The position numbers and the translations under genes are program-made. A stretch of DNA of 64,000 nucleotides from Mucilaginibacter xinganensis (GTDB lineage Bacteria; Bacteroidota; Bacteroidia; Sphingobacteriales; Sphingobacteriaceae): the NCBI RefSeq assembly GCF_002257585.1, contig NZ_CP022743.1:992001-1056000 (forward strand). Reading direction: 5' to 3'. This document shows, in pieces, positions 16,814-26,690 of the stretch. The stretch's first letter is position 1. Every line of letters begins with the position of its first letter. The notes below the pieces were generated by a model. The model did not search any database and had not been told where the DNA came from. It was given only the letters and a program-made list of their open reading frames with translations.

Positions 16814-17905
16814 ATGTATCAGGATTCTATAAAAAAATACTACAAACCAATGCTCTTCATCGGGCTTTCAGCCCTGGTTTTTACAGGTGTCATGGCTAAG
16901 CTGAGCAGTAATCAGGAAGTTGTTCAAAATGAAATTAAACAGGAGCTAAAAACAGTTGGTTATGCAGCGCGAGCAACATTAGTAAAAGAAATAAATTTCT
17001 CAGATGCATACACCTATAGGGGAGCAGTGGAAGCAGGGGAAATCATTACGTTAACTGCAGAAACAGATGGTAAAGTTGTTTATTCTACCGTTGAAAAAGG
17101 GAATACCGTATCCAAGGGATCAACCTTGGTTAAGGTGGATAGATCGACGCGTTTTTCATCTTATCAGATTAGCGAGGATACCTATAACAAAGCCAAAAGT
17201 GATTATGCCAACCTGAAGGACCTTCAGGATTCAGGCAATGCCTCCGGAGTAGAAGTAGAGAATGCTAAACTGCAAATGCAGAATGCCGCTTCTCAATTAA
17301 ATATCAGCAAAAAACAGGTGGGCCAGACCTTGATACTGGCACCGGAAAGCGGAACGGTTGTCGATAAAAAAATAAACCAGGGCGAATACGTTACTCCAGG
17401 TACGGCCCTGGGTGCCTTGGCCTGCCTGAAAGAAGTATTGGTTAATGTATTTGTACAGGAGAATGAAGTTTCCCGTCTTAAAAAGGGAGCTGCAGTAACT
17501 GTAAGGGCTGATGCCTATCCTGGTTCAATATATACAGGTAAGGTATCTGCTATCATACCCGTTGCTTCAGCCGCCAAAACATTCCCGGTAATGATCAGAA
17601 TTATCAATGATAATCCGCAGAAACTATTGGCCGGTATGAATGTGTCTGTTGTTTTTGGAGCAGACAAACGATCAAAGGCATTAGTGATACCCCGTACCGC
17701 CTTAACCTATGAAAAAAAGCAGGCAGCTGTCTACCTGATCCACCAGTCCCGCCACCCGGTACTTACACCCATCTTTCTTGGAAAAGAATATGATACTTAC
17801 CTGGGCGTCTCCCGCGGGTTAAAAGCCGGAGATACTGTGATGACATCAGGCCTGCTGAATGTAGAATCCGGCAAAAAGATCCAATGGCTTACGATCCAAA
17901 AGTAA
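16814..17905 (+). CDS. RND efflux periplasmic adaptor (membrane fusion protein)
   Basis: A 363-residue MFP/HlyD-family adaptor with an N-terminal membrane segment at about 12-29 (MLFIGLSALVFTGVMAKL). It has a split lipoyl domain (DGKVVYSTVEKGNTVSKGSTLVKV, and GTVVDKKINQGEYV), a short alpha-hairpin between the halves, and beta-barrel and membrane-proximal segments after about 200. It links the inner-membrane RND pump to its TolC part. It is the first gene of an operon; the pump starts 40 bases downstream. Confidence 0.88.
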   Translation: MYQDSIKKYYKPMLFIGLSALVFTGVMAKLSSNQEVVQNEIKQELKTVGYAARATLVKEINFSDAYTYRGAVEAGEIITLTAETDGKVVYSTVEKGNTVSKGSTLVKVDRSTRFSSYQISEDTYNKAKSDYANLKDLQDSGNASGVEVENAKLQMQNAASQLNISKKQVGQTLILAPESGTVVDKKINQGEYVTPGTALGALACLKEVLVNVFVQENEVSRLKKGAAVTVRADAYPGSIYTGKVSAIIPVASAAKTFPVMIRIINDNPQKLLAGMNVSVVFGADKRSKALVIPRTALTYEKKQAAVYLIHQSRHPVLTPIFLGKEYDTYLGVSRGLKAGDTVMTSGLLNVESGKKIQWLTIQK

Positions 17906-17945
17906 GCCGGTTAAATAATTTTTAAATCATTCCAATTCTATTTTT

Positions 17946-20900
17946 ATGAGCATCACCGGACTGGCCATTAAAAGGCCGATCTTATTTGTCGTATTCTTTC
18001 TGATCCTGGGCGGCCTAAGTATCATCAGCTACCAGAATTTAAAATATGAATTGTTGCCCAACCTGGCTACACCAACTATTACTGTGATTACAGCATATCC
18101 GGGTGCTTCGCCCGAGGATGTGGAAAATAGTGTCACCAAAAAAATTGAAGATGCTGTTTCAGGCGTAAGTAAAAGCAAAAAAGTAAATTCTTTGTCAGCA
18201 GATAACCTTTCTGTCGTTTCCATTGAATTTATGGCCGATGCGAGCCCCGACCAAGCTATGCAGGAAGTGCAGCGATCTGTAAACAGTACGCTGGCAGATT
18301 TCCCGGAGGGGGTTAAAGCACCAGTACTCGAGAAATTCAATGTGAACGACCTGCCGGTGCTAAAACTGGCCGTAACCGCCTCCGTCTCACCACCCGAATT
18401 ATATGATTTGGTTAATAACCGGCTAAAGCCCCGTTTGGCCCAAGTAAAAGGTGTTGGTAAGGTAAAGATCCTTGGAGGCACTCCAAAAGAGATCAAAGTA
18501 CTGGCTAAACAGGACAAACTGATCAGCACCGGATTATCCATAACCGATCTTTATGAAACGATCAGGAAAGCCAATGTTGATTACCCTGTTGGAACGATCA
18601 AGGATAAGGATGCGCAGTTTGGTGTTAAATTGGGCGGTAAGTTGACGGATACCAATCAGGTAAAAAATTTAAAGATCAAAAATTATCCGGATGGCAGCAG
18701 CCTGAGTGTGAAGGATGTCGCTACTGTGCAGATCAGCCATAAGGAAGAAGAGATCAGCAGTCGCCTTAACGGCCAGTCATCAATAGCTTTATTTATAAAT
18801 AAACAATCCGGAGCCAACGCCGCGGAAGTAACAAAAGTTGTAAGAGAAGAACTGCAAAAGATCGAACAGGAATACGCCGGTAAAAAGATCAAATTTAATG
18901 TGGCGCAGGATAGCTCCGAATTTACGCTGGAGGCGGCACACCAGGTATATGACGACCTGGGTATTGCCATTCTGCTGGTGGCGCTGGTGATGCTGGTGTT
19001 TTTACACAGCGTTCGCAATTCCCTGATCATTATGGTTTCCATACCAGCCTCGTTATTCAGCGCCTTTATCATGATGTATGCACTGGATTATTCGCTTAAC
19101 CTGATGACTTTATTGGCTATGAGCCTCGTGATTGGTGTACTGGTAGATGACTCCATCGTGGTGTTGGAGAATATCTACCATCACCTCGGAAAAGGAAAGG
19201 ATAAACGGGATGCCGCATTGGATGGCCGTAACGAGATCGGTTTTGCAGCCTTATCTATCACCTTGGTAGATGTGGTTGTATTTTTGCCTATGGCACTGGT
19301 ACCGGGCCTGGTTGGCAGTTTGATCAAGGAATTTTCACTGGTGATCGTCGTATCTACCTTGTCCAGTTTAGTTGTTTCCTTCACGCTAACCCCCATGATC
19401 GCATCGCGTTTCGCCAAGCTGGAGCATTTGGACCCAAAAGCGATCTTCGGCAAGGCTGGGCTTTGGTTCGAGGCAAGAATACATGGGCTCACCGATGGAT
19501 ACGGCCAGCTTTTAAAATGGGGCCTCAACCACAAAATTGTTATCGGATTGATTGCAGCTACCATTTTTGGCAGCTCTTTATTATTACTCACTTCCAATAC
19601 CGTGGGTACTGAATTTCTGCCGGCAGCAGATAAAGGAGAATTGTCCCTGTTTGTGGATATGCAGCCCGGCACTCAACTAAAAGAAACAGATTCTACCGTT
19701 AGGGTCATCGAAAATAAATTGAAATCAGTTCCGGAGATTACCAAGGTATTTTCCAATATCGGGTATCAGAATGATGGTTTTAATGAAAAATACAGTGCTA
19801 ACCTGGCCACCATCAATGTATCGCTGGTACCTGAAACAGAAAGGAAGAAAACCCTGTCGCAATTATCCAGGGACCTGAAAGCCTTATCTATGCAGGTTAC
19901 CGGTGTTAAAAGCCGGGTTTCACCCATTGGCTTGTTTGGTGCCAATGAAGCGCCTGTACAACTACTGATTACCGGAGCCAACAGGGATAGCGTGAATGTT
20001 GCTGCAGCTGTTGTTCTTAACCATATTCGCAGCGTTAACGGATTGGTTAGCCCGAGGCTATCATCTGACTTAGGTAAGCTGGAAATGAAGCTGGTTGCAG
20101 ACCGGGATAAAATGGCCAAACTCGGGTTAAATACCGAAGAGGTGGGAAATGCTACGCGGATGGCTGTTTATGGCAACGACCAATTGAAGCTTCGTGACCA
20201 TGACAAGGAGACAGATACCCGGATACAGCTCGATGTTGATGACCGTAATCAAACTGACCAGCTGATGAAACTCACGTTCATCAATGCCGATAACCATTTG
20301 GTGTACCTTAGCCAGTTTGCCCGGATCGTTCAGCAATCCGGCCCCTCGGGCCTTGAACGGCGGAACAAGCAACCCAGTATCACTTTGCTGGCACAAGTTT
20401 CGGGCCGCCCGGTGGGTGATGTGGGTGAGGATATTAAACACGAAATTGACAAAATTGGCTTGGGTAAAAACGTGAAAGTTTTATACGAAGGCGATTTGGA
20501 ACAACAGGGAGATGCCTTCAACGATTTGGGTTTAGCCTTGCTGGTATCTTTCGCCCTTATCTACCTGATCATGGTAACCCTGTATAACAACTGGCTGTTC
20601 CCGTTTGTGATCCTGTTTTCTATCCCGCTGGCTATCTCAGGTGCCCTGCTGGCACTTGCGCTCACCGCCAAGTCCATGAACGTATTTTCGATTTTTGGAC
20701 TGATCATGATGATGGGGCTGGTGGTCAAGAACGGTATTTTATTGGTAGACAAAACAAACGATATTCTAAAAGGCGAATCGGAAGTGGGCAAAGTCAACCA
20801 AGCGCTCATAGAGGCAGGTAAGGCCAGGTTTCGCCCGATATTGATGACCACGCTGGCTATGGTGATCGGCATGTTGCCGCTGGCTATGGCCAAAGGCGGT

Positions 20901-22421
20901 TCCTCTGCGTTCAGTAGCGGACTGGCCTGGGTACTGATCGGCGGATTGAGCAGCAGCATGTTCTTAACGCTGGTGGTGGTACCCGTGGTCTACAACACCA
21001 TGATGAGGTTAAAAGCCAGCCTAGGCGGCTTTTTGCAAAGAAAGTTATTGAAAAATAAGGCCGTAACTACTCTTACCCTTTTCATTGGCCTTGTAATTAG
21101 CTTGAGTTGCGCAGGCACCGCCCATGCGCAACAAAAAATGCCGCTTTCTTTAAAACATGCAGTAAGCATTGGGCTGAGTGCTAATCAGCAGATCAAACTG
21201 GCAGAGATCGATGCTCAGAAAACAAAATATAGCCTGAAAGAAGCGCAGTCCTATCAATACCCACAAGTTGGGATCACGGTAGATTACCTGAGGAATATCA
21301 AGCCTGCCGTATTCTTTCTTCCTACATTCGGTATCAATGCTGCATCGCAGATCACTTATGACAGCAGGAATTTGCAGGCTATACCTGCTTCTTCTAAAAA
21401 CGCCTACACCGGTAACCTGAATGTCAGCATGCCAATCTTTAACCAGGAAGTTACAGGCAACGTGCATTCGGCACAACTGAACCTGGGATTAAACGATGCC
21501 AACATAGAATTAAGCCGCTGGGAACTGGCCGACGAGATCAGGAAAGCTTATTTCAATATTTTAATTGTCCGACAGAACCTGGTATTGACCAATGCCGCCT
21601 TAAACAGGTCACTACGTAATCTCAAAGACAGCCGCCTATTATTCGGTAAAGGCTATGCCAATAAAGGCGATACCCTGAATGCCTGGAGTAATATGGAGCT
21701 GACGAAGATCAATTATGGCAAGGCGACAACAGCCGTAGCGCAGTCCGGTAATTACCTTAAATCTCTTTTAAACCTATCGTTGGATAAAGAAATTGAGCTG
21801 ACAGATACCGTAGGCACGGAAGTGTTAGGTGAGTCACCCCATGTAGTAAATGACTCAGCATTGATCAGGGACAAAAGACCGGATTTCCAGGTCAACGACT
21901 GGAAAACACAAATCGCGCGCCAGCAGGTCAAAAATGAACAGTCTAAATATTTGCCTTCACTGGCCTTTGTCAGCCAGTATTCCTTGCAGGCACAATCGGA
22001 TAATTTCGATTTCAGCCGCTACAATGTGCCCAACAGCTTTTATGTGGGGATTCAACTGAGTATCCCCATCTTCACGGGGTTTCGTACAAATGGCAGGGTA
22101 ACGCAAAGTAAGCTTGCATTGGAACAGGTGCTCACCGAGCGTAGTTTGATGGAGAACGAAATGAATCTGCAAGTCCGTAATAATCGCCTGTTAATCGCAG
22201 AAAATGCCGAAAAAATAAAATGCCAACAAAATATCAGGTCAGCCAGGCAACAGGCATTGGCCTTTATCCAGGCAAGATGGGAAAAGGGCTTCGCCAAATA
22301 CAGCGACGTGGCTGACGCCGAACTACAATTGGTTCAGGCGGATAACGACTATACCCAAAGTGTTTTTGAATACCTCACCGCCGTCGCCGGTTACTATAAA
22401 GCTACGGGGAACATACTTTAA
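17946..22421 (+). CDS. RND efflux pump fused to a TolC-type outer-membrane factor
   Basis: A 1491-residue fusion. Residues 1 to about 1040 are a complete HAE-type RND permease, with N-terminal MSITGLAIKRPILFVVFF, the proton-relay pair D401-D402 in IGVLVDDSIVV, and the second-half TM block ending near VVPVVYNTMMRLK. Residues 1062-1491 are a TolC-family protein (two repeats, with KHAVSIGLSANQQIKLAE at the start). Between them sits a hydrophobic stretch ending in AGTAHA|QQ, which looks like a signal peptide with a cleavage site after 1061. Such CusA-TolC fusions occur in Bacteroidota. The substrate is unknown; the Asp-Asp pair argues against the classic heavy-metal subtype, but not decisively. 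Confidence 0.9.
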   Translation: MSITGLAIKRPILFVVFFLILGGLSIISYQNLKYELLPNLATPTITVITAYPGASPEDVENSVTKKIEDAVSGVSKSKKVNSLSADNLSVVSIEFMADASPDQAMQEVQRSVNSTLADFPEGVKAPVLEKFNVNDLPVLKLAVTASVSPPELYDLVNNRLKPRLAQVKGVGKVKILGGTPKEIKVLAKQDKLISTGLSITDLYETIRKANVDYPVGTIKDKDAQFGVKLGGKLTDTNQVKNLKIKNYPDGSSLSVKDVATVQISHKEEEISSRLNGQSSIALFINKQSGANAAEVTKVVREELQKIEQEYAGKKIKFNVAQDSSEFTLEAAHQVYDDLGIAILLVALVMLVFLHSVRNSLIIMVSIPASLFSAFIMMYALDYSLNLMTLLAMSLVIGVLVDDSIVVLENIYHHLGKGKDKRDAALDGRNEIGFAALSITLVDVVVFLPMALVPGLVGSLIKEFSLVIVVSTLSSLVVSFTLTPMIASRFAKLEHLDPKAIFGKAGLWFEARIHGLTDGYGQLLKWGLNHKIVIGLIAATIFGSSLLLLTSNTVGTEFLPAADKGELSLFVDMQPGTQLKETDSTVRVIENKLKSVPEITKVFSNIGYQNDGFNEKYSANLATINVSLVPETERKKTLSQLSRDLKALSMQVTGVKSRVSPIGLFGANEAPVQLLITGANRDSVNVAAAVVLNHIRSVNGLVSPRLSSDLGKLEMKLVADRDKMAKLGLNTEEVGNATRMAVYGNDQLKLRDHDKETDTRIQLDVDDRNQTDQLMKLTFINADNHLVYLSQFARIVQQSGPSGLERRNKQPSITLLAQVSGRPVGDVGEDIKHEIDKIGLGKNVKVLYEGDLEQQGDAFNDLGLALLVSFALIYLIMVTLYNNWLFPFVILFSIPLAISGALLALALTAKSMNVFSIFGLIMMMGLVVKNGILLVDKTNDILKGESEVGKVNQALIEAGKARFRPILMTTLAMVIGMLPLAMAKGGSSAFSSGLAWVLIGGLSSSMFLTLVVVPVVYNTMMRLKASLGGFLQRKLLKNKAVTTLTLFIGLVISLSCAGTAHAQQKMPLSLKHAVSIGLSANQQIKLAEIDAQKTKYSLKEAQSYQYPQVGITVDYLRNIKPAVFFLPTFGINAASQITYDSRNLQAIPASSKNAYTGNLNVSMPIFNQEVTGNVHSAQLNLGLNDANIELSRWELADEIRKAYFNILIVRQNLVLTNAALNRSLRNLKDSRLLFGKGYANKGDTLNAWSNMELTKINYGKATTAVAQSGNYLKSLLNLSLDKEIELTDTVGTEVLGESPHVVNDSALIRDKRPDFQVNDWKTQIARQQVKNEQSKYLPSLAFVSQYSLQAQSDNFDFSRYNVPNSFYVGIQLSIPIFTGFRTNGRVTQSKLALEQVLTERSLMENEMNLQVRNNRLLIAENAEKIKCQQNIRSARQQALAFIQARWEKGFAKYSDVADAELQLVQADNDYTQSVFEYLTAVAGYYKATGNIL

Positions 22422-22486
22422 ATCTTTTAGAATACCTTGAATATCACCAATCGCCGGTAGTGCTACCGGATCATTTAACCCCCTTT

Positions 22487-23113
22487 ATGAAAATTAAATT
22501 CTGTATTACGCTGATGTTTGTCGGCGCACTTGTGTCAACTGTCCGTGCCCAGAGCAATGATGATCCTACAGCCCGAAAATTGTATCTGGATTTCGGAGGT
22601 TCAGTGGGCCTGTTTATTCCGTATGATCAGGTCAAAAATACTAAAACATTGATTGGATCTAATGCGATGACTGCGCTACAGCTTAACTATTACCAAAATT
22701 ATTTTGTGAAATTGCAACTCGGTCAAACCACAGTAGACTTTAAATCTCAAAATAACTTTGGAGCCATCAACTCGCTGATTGATGCCAAGGCCAACAGCAC
22801 AAATCTGGGTCTGGCTTTCGGTTATCAGCATAACTTTGGCCGCTGGCAGCCATTTGTCCTAGCTGGTGCCGGGGCATCCTTTATTGATGTTCCTGCCACA
22901 TCATTTGTTAATACATCAAATACCGTCAATTACACTACCGGCTCCGGAACTTATATGTATATCAACGCTGGCGGTGGTATCAATTTCAAGGTATCCAAAT
23001 CATTTATATTTTTCCTGGAATGCCAGGGATCAACGATACCTGAACTTTCCAATAAATCCAGTACGCATTTGAGCGGAATCAGTACGATGATCGGTATCAA
23101 AGCGCCTTTATAA
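22487..23113 (+). CDS. Outer-membrane beta-barrel protein
   Basis: A 208-residue protein with a signal peptide (ALVSTVRAQ) and alternating strands typical of an eight-stranded barrel (LYLDFGGSVGLFIPY, WQPFVLAGAGASFIDV), ending in an aromatic-poor GISTMIGIKAPL strand. A GTG at 22460 would lengthen it, but the ATG at 22487 starts directly at the signal peptide. It is the third gene of the efflux operon, 65 bases after the pump and 15 bases before the DUF2147 gene. Its role in the system is not known. Confidence 0.65.
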   Translation: MKIKFCITLMFVGALVSTVRAQSNDDPTARKLYLDFGGSVGLFIPYDQVKNTKTLIGSNAMTALQLNYYQNYFVKLQLGQTTVDFKSQNNFGAINSLIDAKANSTNLGLAFGYQHNFGRWQPFVLAGAGASFIDVPATSFVNTSNTVNYTTGSGTYMYINAGGGINFKVSKSFIFFLECQGSTIPELSNKSSTHLSGISTMIGIKAPL

Positions 23114-23128
23114 TTCACCCTTAAATTT

Positions 23129-23509
23129 ATGATCATGCACAAACCTATTTTTATGACTATCCTCTTCTCCGTATTTTTCGGCCTAACTTCCCGCGCTCAG
23201 CAGGTTGCTATAGCTGGTAAATGGAAAACCCCGGATAAAGATATTATCGAATTCTATCCGGAAGGCCCGGTATTCATGGCCAAACAGATCAATACCGAAA
23301 CTGAAAAGGACAAAAAAGACAACAACAAAATTATTGCTAAAGATCTAAAACCGGTAAACACCAAAATTTTCGAAGGTATTGTGATCGACCCGAAAGATAA
23401 TAAAACCTACCATGGCCGGTTTACAATCAACGAGGCAGTTACAGAATTGAATCTTAAAGTTAAATGGGGCTTCCTGAGCTTTAATGAAACCTGGACAAGG
23501 GTAAATTGA
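23129..23509 (+). CDS. DUF2147-like secreted protein
   Basis: A 126-residue protein with a signal peptide ending near TSRAQ and the DUF2147 pattern: AGKWKTPDKDIIEFYPEG, then an FEGIVIDPKDNKTYHGRFT segment and a final WGFLSFNETWTRV. DUF2147 proteins are small periplasmic or outer-membrane-associated beta proteins of unknown function. It is slightly short for the family. It lies inside the efflux operon, 31 bases before the LytS gene. A second DUF2147 protein at 29251 is longer and clearly diverged. Confidence 0.65.
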   Translation: MIMHKPIFMTILFSVFFGLTSRAQQVAIAGKWKTPDKDIIEFYPEGPVFMAKQINTETEKDKKDNNKIIAKDLKPVNTKIFEGIVIDPKDNKTYHGRFTINEAVTELNLKVKWGFLSFNETWTRVN

Positions 23510-23540
23510 TTATTTCAAATAGTTCTCTCTATTTTAGCGT

Positions 23541-24590
23541 ATGCATAAACACAGCTATCGGTTATACAGGATATATGGCTATCCCGGCTTCGGATTGGTA
23601 TTATATCTGGTTTTGGTATTGATCAATCCTGCTGCCCGTACCTTAAACAGCTGGCGGTATTATGCTTTCGGTGATTTTATCCTGGAATTTATATTCAGTG
23701 TAGCTTATGCAACCGCGCTGTTTGAGACAGGTATCCAGCTAACCTCATTGCTTAATAAATGGTATCCCTGGGATGGTCGCATCAAAAGCAGGTTTGGTAT
23801 CCAGTTTTCTTTACACGTCATTATTGTTTACCTGGTGCTCAGTTTATTTTTTAAAATCAAGTTTCCTCACTATTTTGGTTATGACGAGCTGATGTTCAGA
23901 CAAACTGTTATCGTTGGTGTAATTTTTTCTTTATTAATCACCTCCGTTTTTGCAGCAGAGTACTTCTTTTACCGCTGGAATGATGCCAAATTGAAGTCAT
24001 TGGAAATGGAGCAGCTGACTACACAGGCGCAGCTTGATGCATTGAAATTACAGCTTGACCCGCACTTTCTTTTTAATAACCTGAGCATAGTAACCGCGTT
24101 AATAGAAGATCAGCCAGCTACGGCTGTTTCCTATGTTGCCAAGTTATCGTCTATTTACCGGTATATGCTGACGAACAGGATACGAAATGTGATACCTTTA
24201 ACCGAGGAACTGGAATTTATAAAAGCTTATTTGTTTTTGTATCAGATTCGTTATGGGAACGGTATTCATGTCAGGATAGACGAAGTTGGATTGGCCGCCC
24301 TGTCTGGCCTGCCTCCTTTGACGCTGCAGCTACTGATAGAAAATGCCATTAAGCATAATGTGTTCAGTACAGAATCGCCGCTTAATATTCATATTTACTT
24401 TCCTGAAGGGAAAGCAATGGTCGTTGAGAATAATAAAATGCCCAAAGCTATCCCAGTGGTTAGTGCGAATATGGGGCTTAAAAACATAGAAGAACGTTAC
24501 CGCCTGATGAGCAGTTTATCACCTGTTGTCACAGCTGATGAGCATTTTTTCAGTGTAGAGATTCCATTAATCAATTCGAATAATTTTTAA
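23541..24590 (+). CDS. LytS-type membrane histidine kinase
   Basis: A 349-residue sensor kinase with four predicted membrane spans (about 15-35, 45-65, 88-105 and 122-145). A short coiled linker follows, then the His_kinase domain with QLDPHFLFNNLS, in which H175 is the phosphorylated residue. The HATPase region has LLIENAIKHNVF and MGLKNIEERYRL. The short sensing part without an extracytoplasmic domain suggests detection within the membrane. It is followed 11 bases later by the LytTR response regulator, its obvious partner. Confidence 0.9.
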   Translation: MHKHSYRLYRIYGYPGFGLVLYLVLVLINPAARTLNSWRYYAFGDFILEFIFSVAYATALFETGIQLTSLLNKWYPWDGRIKSRFGIQFSLHVIIVYLVLSLFFKIKFPHYFGYDELMFRQTVIVGVIFSLLITSVFAAEYFFYRWNDAKLKSLEMEQLTTQAQLDALKLQLDPHFLFNNLSIVTALIEDQPATAVSYVAKLSSIYRYMLTNRIRNVIPLTEELEFIKAYLFLYQIRYGNGIHVRIDEVGLAALSGLPPLTLQLLIENAIKHNVFSTESPLNIHIYFPEGKAMVVENNKMPKAIPVVSANMGLKNIEERYRLMSSLSPVVTADEHFFSVEIPLINSNNF

Positions 24591-24601
24591 AAAAAATCCT
24601 T

Positions 24602-25369
24602 ATGCCTAATGTTTTAATTATAGAAGACGAGCTCCCTAACATACAAAGACTCGAAAAAATGCTTCAAACTTTAGACAGGAATATTACCATAACAGCGACC
24701 CTGCAAACAGTCCAGGCTAGTATACAATGGCTGAAATCACATGAACAACCGGATATTATTTTTATGGATATCAGGCTGACTGATGGTTTGAGTTTCGAGA
24801 TATTTAACCAAGTTAACATCACGGCCCCTGTTATCTTCATCACGGCTTATGACGAATACGCGCTCAAGGCCTTTGAGGTAAATGGGGTGGCTTATCTGTT
24901 AAAACCTTTAGAGGCCGATAAGTTGGGGAAAAGTATTGCTAAAGCCACGTCTATTGCCGGATTGGGAAGTAACGAGAGTGTGCTGAGCCTGATCAAAAAT
25001 ATGCAGGCGAAACAACCTGTTTATCGTTCGAGGTTTTTAGTTGCTTACAGAGACAAGTATATCCTGGTTATGGCAAATGATATCGCGTATTTTACTTCGG
25101 AAAATAAAGCTACGTTTCTGATCACAAATAGTTCACAACGGTATATGATCGATCAAACTTTGGAAATACTGGAAAAAGAACTGGACCCCGATACTTTTTT
25201 CAGAATAAGCCGCCAGTTTATTGTTTCACTAAAATCCATTCATAAGATCCATCAGTCCTTTAATGGGCAGTTAAAAGTTGAAATCGCTCCAGCTTTAGAT
25301 GATGGCGTACTGATTAGCAGAGAAAAGTCGGGTCAGTTAAAAAAATGGTTAGACCAATCAACGTTATAA
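24602..25369 (+). CDS. LytTR-family response regulator
   Basis: A 255-residue regulator. The receiver domain at 1 to about 125 carries the acidic residues EDE, the phospho-acceptor D56 in IIFMDIRLTDG and the Lys in YLLKPLEADK. The LytTR DNA-binding domain fills about 140-250 (FRISRQFIVSLKSIHKIH, GVLISREKSGQLKKWL). It is the last gene of the six-gene efflux operon, and probably controls it. The C-terminal domain resembles the LytTR half of the hybrid ORF at 16125, which could therefore be a decoy or auxiliary regulator of the same sites (inference). Confidence 0.92.
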   Translation: MPNVLIIEDELPNIQRLEKMLQTLDRNITITATLQTVQASIQWLKSHEQPDIIFMDIRLTDGLSFEIFNQVNITAPVIFITAYDEYALKAFEVNGVAYLLKPLEADKLGKSIAKATSIAGLGSNESVLSLIKNMQAKQPVYRSRFLVAYRDKYILVMANDIAYFTSENKATFLITNSSQRYMIDQTLEILEKELDPDTFFRISRQFIVSLKSIHKIHQSFNGQLKVEIAPALDDGVLISREKSGQLKKWLDQSTL

Positions 25370-26690
25370 ATCAAAAATATATTGATCAGCGGACGCTACA
25401 GTTGAGCCTGTCTGTTGCCTGTTCAGTATCCGGTTTCGGTACTTCGGCCATTAAAAAAAATTCCATTACCAGCTTGGAAAGAACGTTTGTGTTGACCCCT
25501 CTTGCTAATTTATCTTGTTCTATCTATAGGTCTGAACTTAAGCACTAAGGGTGGTCATTTTAGAATTGGCCCACTGGGGTCAATAAGGTGTGGTATATCC
25601 ACTTACTGTCTGAACCCGAAACCTTTCGGTTTCTCGTCCTGTAACTACCTGCGTCAAGCTCGTGTCTGGTGATTTCTTTCTCAAATTCTTTGCGGAAGTC
25701 ACCATAGAAATGCACAAAGACGCAGTAAGTCTAACTCGGGTTTGTAATATCTTGTCGGCATCATATAATGATTTTATTGAGGTTATATATGAATTTTAGT
25801 TCTCGTCCGGCCTGCAACCCGAACTCCACTACTCGAATCGATCTAAATTTGGCATCAAAAAACAAGGGATCTATCAGGTGCCCGGTTCGGTAATTCTCAG
25901 GCAGCTAACAAATACTCGTGAAAAAAAATCCTACTAAAACTTGCGTCAGACCTTTAAGTGGATATTCCGAAGCCATTGACCACCTTATTCCGAAAACTAA
26001 AAACAGGCATTTTCGGTACACTTTGAGCCCCTCAACTTTCTGATTGTCGATTGCGATTTTTCTTCTTATCAACACAACTCGGTGCCCTAAAGTGAACGGA
26101 ATAGCCTGGTCAAGCCTGCTGTAATATCCACAATAAATTACAAATGTTTTAATTATTTTAAGAATACGACATTTTGGGTAAACTATTATAGGTTAGTTTA
26201 TTACCGATCCCTTACCAGCCTGATTGTAAACTTGTTATTCGGAAGGCTTTGCAGTTTCTTTCAATATTAACACCAGAATTTCTAAATGCAGTGTTACTTA
26301 TTTGCTACTTTTTGAATATAACTAATTGTTAATAAGTTGAATATTCTATTCTGGCCATATTGGACTAAATAAATATCTGTTGAAGAAAAATAAATGAATA
26401 CCGCTTTAGCTTTCATTAAATTTCTACTGAAAGCAAAATAACAAGTATAAAACGGTAATTATTAATATAAAATTAAAAACAGGCAACTATGGGTAGTTAC
26501 CGCTATTGCGAGGTTTTGACAATATATGACCGGTATAAAACAACGGTTTGATGTTTAATATGTTAATAAATGTTAAAACGTATAGGAATAGACTTGTTTC
26601 TGTGTGAATTTCATCCTGTCTTCAGATTTCAACTGTAACATTGATGCTACAAAGGTTAGAGGAAAATCAAAATTTCTAATTGTACAGGTA
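25370..26690. other. Gene-free stretch with possible decayed insertion element
   Basis: About 1.3 kb without a convincing gene. GTGGTCATTTTAGAATTGGCC at 25551 and GATATTCCGAAGCCATTGAC at 25961 (continuing into CACCTTATTCCGA) carry words that resemble the repeated ends of IS21-family elements, and GTGGTCA/TGACCAC form an inverted pair. No transposase remains. One minus-strand frame (about 25560-25980) reads fairly well but is broken by three stops. From about 26150 onward the DNA is AT-rich and shows nothing recognisable. The IS interpretation rests on memory of related ends and is weak. Confidence 0.35.

Noticed and set aside
18029..20959. Several minus-strand ORFs of 100-170 codons
   Set aside because: They are antisense shadows of the RND pump gene, produced by its codon bias; none has a signal, motif or promoter.
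25345..25548. 67-codon ORF overlapping the end of the LytTR regulator gene
   Set aside because: It starts inside the regulator in another frame, has no recognisable features, and runs into gene-free DNA.
25560..25980. Minus-strand reading frame with three stops that might be a decayed gene
   Set aside because: The number of stops is not far enough below chance, and I recognise no family in the translation; kept only as a remark in the gap entry.
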